From: Pseudobdellovibrionaceae bacterium
GTDB taxonomy: Bacteria > Bdellovibrionota > Bdellovibrionia > Bdellovibrionales > Bdellovibrionaceae
Length of the DNA stretch: 64,000 nucleotides
Reading direction: 5' to 3'
NCBI GenBank assembly: GCA_016719575.1
Contig: JADJYV010000006.1
Coordinates: 186,001-250,000 of the forward strand
Shown in pieces: positions 8,875 to 15,955 of the stretch. Numbering within the stretch: position 1 is the first letter of the stretch; every line of letters starts with the position of its first letter. Below the pieces are notes generated by a model. It was not told the DNA's origin. It worked only from the letters and a program-made list of their open reading frames with translations, and did not search any database. Made by a program: the position numbers and the translations under genes.

Positions 8875-9860
8875 TTAGGCCCCGCGTAATGGCAGGTGTA
8901 CGAGTCACCGGCCCCTTGCATATTGGTAATTATTGGGGAGCACTCAGTAATTTTGTGAAGCTTCAAAATGAGGGGCAGTATACCTGTTTCTTTGGAGCTA
9001 TGGATTGGCACGGAATGACGACGGCTTACAAGAACAGCCAAGAAATTGCGCCATGGACTCGAGAAATGATCGCTGAGTTTATTGCTTGGGGTTTGGATCC
9101 TGAAAAGTCGACTCTTTTTGTTCAGAGTCAAGTTCCAGAGCATCTAGAATTGTTTATGATTTTGGCGAATTTGACTCCCATGGGTTGGCTTGAGCGGGTT
9201 ACAACTTGGAAGGATGCTGAAGAGGAGGCAAGGCAAAGTGATACCCATAACTTGGGTCGCTTTGCTTATCCTGTTTTGCAGACGGCAGATATTATGATTT
9301 ATCGAGGTGAAAAGGTCCCCGTTGGACGCGATCAAGTCGCTCATCTTGAAATTTCTCGAGAAATTATTCGTCGGTTCAATCACCTCTATAAAGCAAAGAT
9401 GCCAGAGCCAGTCCCCCTCTTTACTGAAACCCCTATTTTACCCGGTCTGGACGGGCGAAAGATGTCAAAGTCCTACAATAATTTTTTACTTTTAACTCCA
9501 GAAGAAAAAGCGCTAAAGAAGTCCGTCAACTCAATGGTGACGGACCCAGCACGGGCACTTCGCGAAAATCCAGGTACGCCAGAAGTTTGTTCGGTGCATG
9601 GGTATCACAAGTTGTATTCCAGTGCAGAAGATATTAAGTGGGTCGAACACGGCTGCCGGACAGCAGGAATTGGATGCGGAGACTGCAAGGCTCGATTGTT
9701 TAATAATATCGACGCAATAACGAAAGAACCTCGAGAAAAGAAAAAAGAGTTGTTGAATAATCCAAAGCTGCTTGATTCAATTATTTCTGCCGGTTGTGCA
9801 CAAGCTCGCAGCGAAGCAAAAAAGACTCTCGAAATTGTGCGATCTTATATGAAGTTTTGA
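8871..9860 (+). CDS. trpS: Tryptophanyl-tRNA synthetase
   Basis: Class I aminoacyl-tRNA synthetase, 329 aa, the compact bacterial length. The HIGH-like motif GPLHIGNYWGAL lies near residue 13 and the KMSKS loop GRKMSKSYNN near residue 200. The start is the ATG of MIRPRVM, which overlaps the M50 stop codon; a longer reading frame from 8826 adds 15 residues inside the upstream gene and is unlikely. It ends just before scpA, so the four genes from 8215 to 12193 form one operon. Confidence 0.96.
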   Translation: MIRPRVMAGVRVTGPLHIGNYWGALSNFVKLQNEGQYTCFFGAMDWHGMTTAYKNSQEIAPWTREMIAEFIAWGLDPEKSTLFVQSQVPEHLELFMILANLTPMGWLERVTTWKDAEEEARQSDTHNLGRFAYPVLQTADIMIYRGEKVPVGRDQVAHLEISREIIRRFNHLYKAKMPEPVPLFTETPILPGLDGRKMSKSYNNFLLLTPEEKALKKSVNSMVTDPARALRENPGTPEVCSVHGYHKLYSSAEDIKWVEHGCRTAGIGCGDCKARLFNNIDAITKEPREKKKELLNNPKLLDSIISAGCAQARSEAKKTLEIVRSYMKF

Positions 9861-9870
9861 GGAATTTTTG

Positions 9871-10869
9871 ATGAGTATTAATATTCAGTTGCCTAAATTC
9901 GAAGGTCCATTAGCACTTCTTCTTTATCTCATTCGCAAAGAAGAGATGGATATTATGGATATTAAAATCCACGAGATTACTAAACAGTATTTTGAGTATA
10001 TCAAACTCATGAAAGAGCTAGACTTAGAGGTCGCGGGCGAATTTGTTGCTATGGCCTCGACTTTAATTCATATCAAATCGCGCATGCTCCTGCCTCAATA
10101 TGATGAAAATGGCGAGGTTGTTGAGTCAGAAGATCCTCGCAAAGAGCTTGTTCAAAAGCTTTTAGAATATCAGAAGTATCAAGAGGCAGCAAAATTACTC
10201 TATGAAAGACCTCTTTTAGGAAGAGACCTTTGGCTGCGCGGAGTCCGTGAGACTTTGGCCGCTAAGGAGGAGGAAATTGTTCTTGAAGAAAATGCACTTT
10301 TCTCTTTGATTGCAACCTATAGGAAAGCGATTAAGACTGCCAAAAAGAAGGTTCATCAAATAGCCGCAAAAACACAGTCCATTGCCGGAAGGATCCTAGA
10401 AATTAAAGATCGCCTTATTTTAGGAAAGAAAGTTGTCATGATGGATCTTATCACGGCAACTGAAGAACGATCTCGACAAGTGCTGATAACTTTTTTGTCC
10501 TTGCTAGAGCTTGGAAAAATGGGCTTCGTATCTTTATTTCAGACGGAAGCCTATGCGGATATTTATATTGAAGCCAAAAAAACTGTTGAAGGCGATGTTC
10601 TATCAAGCGTTGAAGAATACGGTTCAGTAAATGCAGAGGCGATGGCCGAAAAGATGATAGCTGATTCTGAAAAAGAGGGAGCGAATTTTAGCCCTGATGA
10701 GGATTTTATCCTTAAGGATGCAGAGGACTCTGTTCAAATGGGTTTAGTCCCTGCTGCCCCGGAGCAATTTCTTACGGATGAATTTATTATTTCTAATGAA
10801 ATGGCGAGCGATGAAGAAATTATTGCTGCCGAAAAAGAGCTACTAAACGAGGGGGAAACTCTTGGCTAA
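9871..10869 (+). CDS. scpA: Segregation and condensation protein A
   Basis: Kleisin subunit of the SMC-ScpAB chromosome condensin, 332 aa. The conserved N-terminus FEGPLALLLYLIRKEEMDI, which binds the SMC neck, is followed by FVAMASTLIHIKSRMLLP and a helical middle. The C-terminal winged-helix region is followed by an acidic tail. It is longer than the ~250 aa of many ScpA proteins. The ATG is chosen over a TTG one codon earlier because GAGG lies 8 bp upstream. It overlaps scpB by 8 bp, suggesting translational coupling and stoichiometric production. Confidence 0.94.
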   Translation: MSINIQLPKFEGPLALLLYLIRKEEMDIMDIKIHEITKQYFEYIKLMKELDLEVAGEFVAMASTLIHIKSRMLLPQYDENGEVVESEDPRKELVQKLLEYQKYQEAAKLLYERPLLGRDLWLRGVRETLAAKEEEIVLEENALFSLIATYRKAIKTAKKKVHQIAAKTQSIAGRILEIKDRLILGKKVVMMDLITATEERSRQVLITFLSLLELGKMGFVSLFQTEAYADIYIEAKKTVEGDVLSSVEEYGSVNAEAMAEKMIADSEKEGANFSPDEDFILKDAEDSVQMGLVPAAPEQFLTDEFIISNEMASDEEIIAAEKELLNEGETLG

Positions 10870-12193
10870 GAAAAAAAATGTATCTGATTTGGCGCAAGAG
10901 GCCTTTGAATCGGCATCTCTTTTTGCTGAAGAGGCGACAACGATTGCAAAAAATAGCGAAGGCGAGATTCTGCCTGAGGATTTTTTTGAGTCTTCAGACT
11001 CTGAATCAGATGAGATTGAGGACGTCGAAATTAAAACTTCCATTTTTCTTCGGGAAGAAGAAGAGGCCGAGGGTTTTTTACCCGAGGTCAGAGAAGAAGA
11101 AGCCGATATTGTTGATAAACAAAATCCAGAAGTATTGCTTGAAGGTACTGAACTTGACGGTTTTGAATCTGCTGAAATTGAGGATGTTGAGTTTGTTGAA
11201 GATGAAAGACTTGAGTCTATTATCGAGAGCATTTTGTTTGCATCAGATCGTCCAGTGAGTCTGGCCTCCTTAAAGCTTGTTTTTAAAGGAACAAATATTT
11301 CGACTGCAAAAATCAAGCGCATTATTGAAAATCTTGCTGTGGAGTATGCTGGTGGACGACGTGGAGTTACATTGGAGGAGGCTCCTGGTGGATATCAACT
11401 TCGCACTAAGGTTGATAATATGGAATTTATGCGAAGAACATTGAAAACCCGTCCTTTTAAACTTTCGGGTCCAGCTCTTGAGGTTCTGGCAATCGTGGCC
11501 TACAAACAACCGACGGTTAAGGCTGAAGTCGATGAAATTCGCGGCGTTGAGAGTGGGCACTTGCTCAGGGCTTTAATGGAAAAAAACTTGGTAACCTTTG
11601 AAGGTAAGAGTGAGCTTCCTGGACGGCCAATGCAATATGGAACGACAAAGAAATTTTTGGAAATTTTCGGCCTCAGAAATTTAAAAGAGCTTCCAACTCT
11701 ATCGCAAATCGATGAACTCTTGCCTGAAGGAATTGGCGAAGAAGATGAGACTGAAAAAAGCACCTTAAGTACGATTACGGACTCAATGGCTGAAATTGTT
11801 GGATCCTCTTACTCTCAGGGCGAAGAAGAGTTGATGAAAATCACTGAACAACTCGAAGAAATTACAACTTCGTCCGAGTTTTTTGAGAAAGAGAAAATTC
11901 GGCAGCGAGAAAAGCGTGACCAGGAAAAAGCGCAGAATATTCGCGATGCACTTACTTTAGGGGAAGTTGTCTCTAATCGTGATATCAACTGGTTAAAGCG
12001 TTATGATGAGTCTTTAGTTGCGGGGCAGGCAATGTCAATGGAACCTGAAGAAGCGCCAATTGAAGGTCGAGCGAATGAGGTGCAAGAAGCTATTGTTGCT
12101 TTTGATGCCGAGGACCATGATGAGGACGCCGAAGAGTTGCCATTTTTAGGTGAAGCCGATGACATCGACGAAGAAGGTCCTGCTCAGGTCTAG
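10862..12193 (+). CDS. scpB: Segregation and condensation protein B with long acidic extensions
   Basis: ScpB partner of the SMC-ScpA condensin, 443 aa, about twice the usual ~200 aa. The conserved core spans roughly residues 119-285: ESILFASDRPVSLASLK, then GGYQLRT, and VLAIVAYKQPTVKAEVDEIRG, the two winged helices. About 115 acidic residues (many D/E) precede it and about 155 charged residues follow. The start is a TTG (MAKKKNV) with GAGGGGGA 5 bp upstream, overlapping scpA. The extensions look intrinsically disordered; their role is unknown. Confidence 0.92.
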   Translation: MAKKKNVSDLAQEAFESASLFAEEATTIAKNSEGEILPEDFFESSDSESDEIEDVEIKTSIFLREEEEAEGFLPEVREEEADIVDKQNPEVLLEGTELDGFESAEIEDVEFVEDERLESIIESILFASDRPVSLASLKLVFKGTNISTAKIKRIIENLAVEYAGGRRGVTLEEAPGGYQLRTKVDNMEFMRRTLKTRPFKLSGPALEVLAIVAYKQPTVKAEVDEIRGVESGHLLRALMEKNLVTFEGKSELPGRPMQYGTTKKFLEIFGLRNLKELPTLSQIDELLPEGIGEEDETEKSTLSTITDSMAEIVGSSYSQGEEELMKITEQLEEITTSSEFFEKEKIRQREKRDQEKAQNIRDALTLGEVVSNRDINWLKRYDESLVAGQAMSMEPEEAPIEGRANEVQEAIVAFDAEDHDEDAEELPFLGEADDIDEEGPAQV

Positions 12194-12287
12194 GTGTTGT
12201 TTTTGGTGTGCCAAATTGAGATTCTACAAATTCTGGATCTCTATTTGCCAAAGAACTTGCTAGGATAAGGGTTGGGGAGTGATTCAT

Positions 12288-12776
12288 ATGTGCCTGGGCC
12301 GTTGTTTCCTTTTAACAATTCTTTTGTTTCAGTTTGGTTGTAGTCAGTATTCTGATGGGCTTGTCGGTGATTATCAGGAGTCCTCAAAATGTCCGCCAAA
12401 TGGATGTGCCAACCAGGCCGCCAGTGAAAATTATATAAGCCTTACGACATCTACGACCTCTGTCAATGTTTCCGGATCAAACCCTGTGACTCTCGGCGGA
12501 GACTGCCAGGCTTCTACCTATCCAAGCAATGTGATTTCTGCAACAGTGGTCAATCAGGCCTCTGGGGCTCCCGTTTCGGCAGCAGTGAGTAGCAACACTG
12601 GAAATTCAGCAACACCGGCTTGTCGCAAGGGGCGTTTTGATTTGACGCTTGATACAAGCGCCATGCCTTCTGGAGCGGTTTACGCCGTAAAGTTAGAACT
12701 TATTGCTTATGATGCAAATAATGTTGCTCATAAAAATACAGCGTCGGGAAATAAAACAATTACGATCAGAAAATAA
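12288..12776 (+). CDS. Secreted lipoprotein, hypothetical
   Basis: 162-aa predicted lipoprotein. A hydrophobic N-terminus (CFLLTILLFQFGC) gives a plausible lipobox with Cys near residue 18, although F before GC is not ideal. The mature part is rich in S/T/N/G and ends TASGNKTITIRK; it resembles an Ig-like or beta-sandwich segment but no named family is evident. GGGGAG lies 8 bp upstream of the chosen ATG; a GTG three codons earlier is less well placed. Its stop codon TAA coincides with the last three bases of the left target duplication of the downstream IS. Confidence 0.75.
   Translation: MCLGRCFLLTILLFQFGCSQYSDGLVGDYQESSKCPPNGCANQAASENYISLTTSTTSVNVSGSNPVTLGGDCQASTYPSNVISATVVNQASGAPVSAAVSSNTGNSATPACRKGRFDLTLDTSAMPSGAVYAVKLELIAYDANNVAHKNTASGNKTITIRK
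12768..12776. repeat. Left 9-bp target-site duplication of the IS
   Basis: AGAAAATAA directly precedes the left inverted repeat and is repeated exactly after the right one at 13990-13998. A 9-bp duplication is typical of IS1-type transposition. The last three bases are the stop codon of the upstream lipoprotein gene. Confidence 0.9.
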
Positions 12777-12831
12777 AGAACTGCCCCACCAAATTGTACT
12801 TAGAAGGCCCCACCAAGGGGCTTTTTATTAT
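12777..12831 (+). repeat. Left terminal inverted repeat of the IS
   Basis: 55 bp, matching the reverse complement of 13934-13989 with one substitution (A/G at about base 36) and one extra T in the T-run of the right copy. It contains the hairpin GCCCC-ACCAA-GGGGC followed by TTTTT. Confidence 0.92.
12807..12826 (+). terminator. Inward-facing terminator in the left IS repeat
   Basis: A 5-bp GC stem (GCCCC/GGGGC, loop ACCAA) followed by five T on the plus strand. It would stop transcripts entering the element from the upstream scpB/lipoprotein side and also serves as the terminator of that operon. Confidence 0.7.
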
Positions 12832-12932
12832 CCGAACCCTGATGCTTTCATCCGAAACTAACTGGGCTCTTTAGCTTATCTCCACCACAAACAGAGTCCC
12901 GCATGGCTTTCCTTTTGCCTTTTTCGCTCCAC

Positions 12933-13828
12933 ATGTCCTATTCACCAAAGCTTTGTAGCAACTCCGCATGCCTCCATCACAGACTTCTTGGTGGAGTTTT
13001 CATAAAAAAAGGTTTCTTTCGCATTAAAAGAAATAATCAAAATGTTCGAAGGTTTCAGTGCAAAGCCTGTGGCAAAACTCTCTCGTCCAGAAGCTCCAGC
13101 GCTACTTATTACCAAAAGAAGCCACAACTTAATCGAGTCATCTTTCAGCTGCTTTGCGAGGGCATGCCGATGAGGGGAATCGCTCGCACCCTCAGAATCT
13201 CTAAAAACACTGTCGAAGCGAAGTTTTTATGGATCCACCGGCACGTTTCTTCTTCGCTTAAAGCAAATGCCCCTGTTGACATTGGACAACTCTACTTCGA
13301 TGAGCTTGAAACGATTGAGCACACAAAGCTAAAACCACTGAGCGTTTTGCTATTTGTTGACGATGCCTATAGAATTCTAAGAACCCAGGTTGCAGTAGCT
13401 CCGCCGAAGGGGCGCCTTGCAAAGATCTCCTACGATAAGTACGGTCCAAGGAAAGACGAGAGGGAGGATGTTTTAAGACAGTGCTTTACAGAGTTAAGAG
13501 GTTTAAAACCACAAGAAATCAGATCTGATGCAAAGCCGAGCTATAGGAAGTTCACTGAGGAGTTCTTTCCAGGGATTGAGCATAAGGTTTTAATCGTTCA
13601 GAGAAAGAGCGTCATCGGGATCGATTGCATGAGAAGTACCAGAAGCAGGTCTATGATCCGATGTTTACTCTAAATCAGCGGTGTGCGAAGTTGCGCGCGA
13701 ATATTCGAAGACTAACCAGAAGATCCTGGTGCACGACGAAGTTGAAAGAGAATTTACAGAGACATTTAGAAATCTATTGTTTTTATAACAATTTAGGAGA
13801 GAGGGCTGCGGTGGCCAGCCTTCCGTAG
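12933..13828 (+). pseudogene. IS1-like transposase, frameshifted
   Basis: The two parts together give about 297 aa. The first frame (to 13673) has an N-terminal zinc ribbon (CSNSAC...FQCKACGK), an HTH (EGMPMRGIARTLRISKNTV) and acidic catalytic residues in LYFDELE and IRSDAKPSY. The C-terminal domain (DPMFTLNQRCAKLRANIRRL, then HLEIYCFYNN), typical of IS1 InsB, is in the -1 frame. Joining at AGAAA (13602-13606) gives a smooth VLIVQR-KERHRDRLHEKY reading. A lost A is more likely than programmed slippage, because the site lacks the A6C heptamer of IS1 and lies late in the gene. No good ribosome site precedes the ATG at 12933 or at 12903. Confidence 0.85.
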
Positions 13829-13933
13829 GCGGAGTGATTGCCGTAGGTTTGGCTAGGTAAGTATGCGTTCCCGTCCAGCGAAGGGCTCTCAAGGTGAAAA
13901 AACAAGAAAAGATTAAAGGATCTTTTGATTTGA

Positions 13934-13989
13934 ATAATAAAAAAGCCCCTTGGCGGGGCCTTCTAAGTACAATTTGGTGGGGCAGTTCT
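13934..13989 (-). repeat. Right terminal inverted repeat of the IS
   Basis: 56 bp; reverse complement of the left repeat with one mismatch and a one-base longer T-run. The outermost CT plus the first base of the target duplication now form the TAG stop of the flanking minus-strand gene. Confidence 0.92.
13939..13959 (-). terminator. Inward-facing terminator in the right IS repeat
   Basis: GCCCC/GGGGC stem with loop GCCAA, followed on the minus strand by six T. It blocks transcription entering from the nrd operon side and terminates that operon. Confidence 0.7.
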
Positions 13990-14959
13990 AGAAAATAAAG
14001 TTGTATTTTAGTTTAACATCCTGAATTTCGCTTAGGTTCTTTTTTTCAAGCAAAATCATTTCGTGCAATTTAAGATTTCGAATTTCGGTAGCTTTTTGGT
14101 TTCTTTCGATTTTTAAATCACCAGCAGAATCCTTAAATGTTGTTCCTAAATGCAGTTGCGACAAAACAAGCTGTTGCAAAGAAGGCTCTAGGGAGTTCTC
14201 AATTATTTTGTAAGAAACACGCCGGTTTGGCGAGTTTTTTGGGATCATAAAACCATAGAGAATGAGTGCCTGGTCTTTGGAGGTCTCTAAAATCTTTGTA
14301 TTCTGAGGGTTTATTGTGTGTGGAACTTCCCAGATTGAATACTTATTAACCGAGGAAGGGGGATTTTTAAATGAGAAAGCCTCAATGGTTTTTGTGTTTG
14401 GTGACCAACTTTTTAGATGTTTAGCCGCCAAATCACGATCGGGGAGTAGATGGATTTGAGTTAGATTTTTGTCTTTCAAAGCAAGATCTAAGGTTGAAAC
14501 AGAAAAGCCTTCGATCGATGTTATAAATTGAGTTTTAACCCAATACAAGGGAAGAACTTGAGGGCTGATCCCCCCTAAAGAAATAAAATCTGGAGAAATA
14601 TTTTTTTCAATTTGTGACTGCAGATAGCTAAGCCCAACAATCAATCCCTCTCTAGATAAATCAGAGGACCAATGCGCAGGGGCAAATAAAATATGGGCGC
14701 CCGACTTTGTTACAAGTTTAGCCTGAAGATCATCCCAAGATCTTATTTTATAGATTTCTATTTTTTGCCCAACGCTTTGTTCGAGGGATAATACAAAGTC
14801 TCTTGGAAAATCAAAAGGAGCGGCGTTAAAAATTCGAACTTTTGGTTTGCTGAAGATCCCTTGCTTTAAAGTGCCAGGCAGATAGCCTTTTAAATAACCT
14901 GCCCAAAAACACAATGCTAAAAAAAAGGCCCAAAGAATGAACTCTTTAGAACGTCTCAT
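13988..14959 (-). CDS. Membrane-anchored protein with binding-protein-like ectodomain
   Basis: 323-aa protein downstream of nrdB. A basic N-terminus (MRRSKEF) and one hydrophobic segment (about residues 7-28) form an uncleaved anchor or signal; the rest is predicted periplasmic. The pattern VRIFNAAPFDFPRDFVLSLEQ, followed by AHILFAPAHWSSDL, vaguely recalls spermidine/putrescine-type periplasmic binding proteins, but I cannot assign it. The ATG of MRRSKEF is chosen; it overlaps the nrdB 3' end by 14 bp. The C-terminus ends at the IS: the present stop TAG uses IS bases, while the sequence before insertion would have ended at TGA with the same last residue. Confidence 0.7.
   Translation of the reverse strand: MRRSKEFILWAFFLALCFWAGYLKGYLPGTLKQGIFSKPKVRIFNAAPFDFPRDFVLSLEQSVGQKIEIYKIRSWDDLQAKLVTKSGAHILFAPAHWSSDLSREGLIVGLSYLQSQIEKNISPDFISLGGISPQVLPLYWVKTQFITSIEGFSVSTLDLALKDKNLTQIHLLPDRDLAAKHLKSWSPNTKTIEAFSFKNPPSSVNKYSIWEVPHTINPQNTKILETSKDQALILYGFMIPKNSPNRRVSYKIIENSLEPSLQQLVLSQLHLGTTFKDSAGDLKIERNQKATEIRNLKLHEMILLEKKNLSEIQDVKLKYNFIF
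13990..13998. repeat. Right 9-bp target-site duplication of the IS
   Basis: AGAAAATAA, identical to 12768-12776. It lies inside the last codons (IF, stop) of the minus-strand gene at 13988-14959. Confidence 0.9.
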
Positions 14960-15944
14960 CAAAAGAAACGCTTCCGGAAACTCCCATTTGGTATGCGGAA
15001 ACTCTTCTTTCAAAGAAGTTAGCTAGCTCCTGCATGTCTTGAAGCTCCATGAATGGAAATGGATTTTTAACATTGTAGCGAGGGGCAATGTTCAAACTTT
15101 CAAGCCTTTGGTCAGCGACAAACTCTAAGTATTGTCTCATATCTTTCGCATTCATCCCAGCCACGCCAAATTGGAGGATATCCGTTGCGAACTCCATTTC
15201 GCAATCAATGGCGTCTTCTATCATCTGAATAACCATATCTTCCATTTGCTCGTTGAAAAGATCAGGCTCTTCTTTTCTCACGGTTTTAATTACTTCTAAA
15301 GCAAAAGCCATGTGCATACTTTCGTCACGGAAAACCCAGTTCGTTCCCGTGGCTAGACCTGCTAACAATCCTTTAGAGCGAAGAAAATAAACATAAGCGA
15401 ACGCCGCAAAAAAGAATAAACCTTCAACACAGGTTGCAAAACAGATCATATTCATTAAGAACTTGCGGCGTTCCTCTTTTGTTTGAAGAGTGTCGAAATC
15501 TTGAATGGAATCGATCCATTTAAAACAAAAGTCTGCTTTCTTTTTGATTGATGGAATATTCTCAATCGCAGAAAAGGCCTCTGCTCTTTCTTCGGGGTTA
15601 GGAATGTAGGTATCGAGAAGAGTTAGGTAGAACTGCACGTGCAAGGCTTCTTCGTAAAGCTGCCTAGAGAGATAAAGTCGCCCTTCTGGGGAATTCACAT
15701 GTTTGTAAAAGTTTAGAACAAGATTGTTGCCCACAATAGAATCGCCGGTTGCAAAAAAAGCTACCAATCGAGAGATTAGATGCTTTTCGGCAGGGGTCAT
15801 TTTTGAATGCAAATCAACAAGATCAGTTGAGAAATCAACTTCGTCGACTGTCCATGTATTTTTGATTCCATTCTTATACATTTCATAAAAGGTCGGATAC
15901 TTCATGGGACGGAGAGTGAGATTAAATCCTGGATCTAACAACAT
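14946..15944 (-). CDS. nrdB: Ribonucleoside-diphosphate reductase, beta subunit (class Ia)
   Basis: Di-iron/tyrosyl-radical subunit of ribonucleotide reductase, 332 aa. Iron ligands are visible in VAFFATGDSIV (Asp), EEALHVQFY (Glu-x2-His, with the radical Tyr seven residues after the Glu as in E. coli), a central CVEG segment (Glu), and DESMHM (Glu-x2-His). The start is the ATG of MLLDPGF, with AGGAG 7-8 bp upstream; an 18-residue longer reading overlaps nrdA and is not supported. It lies 11 bp after nrdA and is clearly co-transcribed. Confidence 0.95.
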   Translation of the reverse strand: MLLDPGFNLTLRPMKYPTFYEMYKNGIKNTWTVDEVDFSTDLVDLHSKMTPAEKHLISRLVAFFATGDSIVGNNLVLNFYKHVNSPEGRLYLSRQLYEEALHVQFYLTLLDTYIPNPEERAEAFSAIENIPSIKKKADFCFKWIDSIQDFDTLQTKEERRKFLMNMICFATCVEGLFFFAAFAYVYFLRSKGLLAGLATGTNWVFRDESMHMAFALEVIKTVRKEEPDLFNEQMEDMVIQMIEDAIDCEMEFATDILQFGVAGMNAKDMRQYLEFVADQRLESLNIAPRYNVKNPFPFMELQDMQELANFFERRVSAYQMGVSGSVSFDETF

Positions 15945-15955
15945 AATAGGGCTCC

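Larger units (their letters stand above)
12777..13989 (+). mobile_element. IS1-like insertion sequence
   Basis: A 1213-bp element bounded by 55/56-bp terminal inverted repeats beginning AGAACTGCC and flanked by 9-bp direct repeats (12768-12776, 13990-13998). It encodes one transposase with a zinc-ribbon, HTH and IS1-type catalytic domain, interrupted by a -1 frameshift. Both inverted repeats contain an inward-facing terminator hairpin. The near-perfect repeats and intact target duplication point to a fairly recent insertion. A 20-bp match to the tip of the inverted repeat is found alone at 47855-47874. Confidence 0.93.

Noticed and set aside
12245..12261. Sigma-54-like TTGCCA-N5-CTTGCT before the lipoprotein at 12288
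   Set aside because: The spacing fits, but the essential GG of the -24 box is GC.
13602..13606. Programmed -1 frameshift in the IS transposase
   Set aside because: No slippery A6C or X-XXY-YYZ heptamer and no downstream stem were seen; simple loss of one A explains the frame change.
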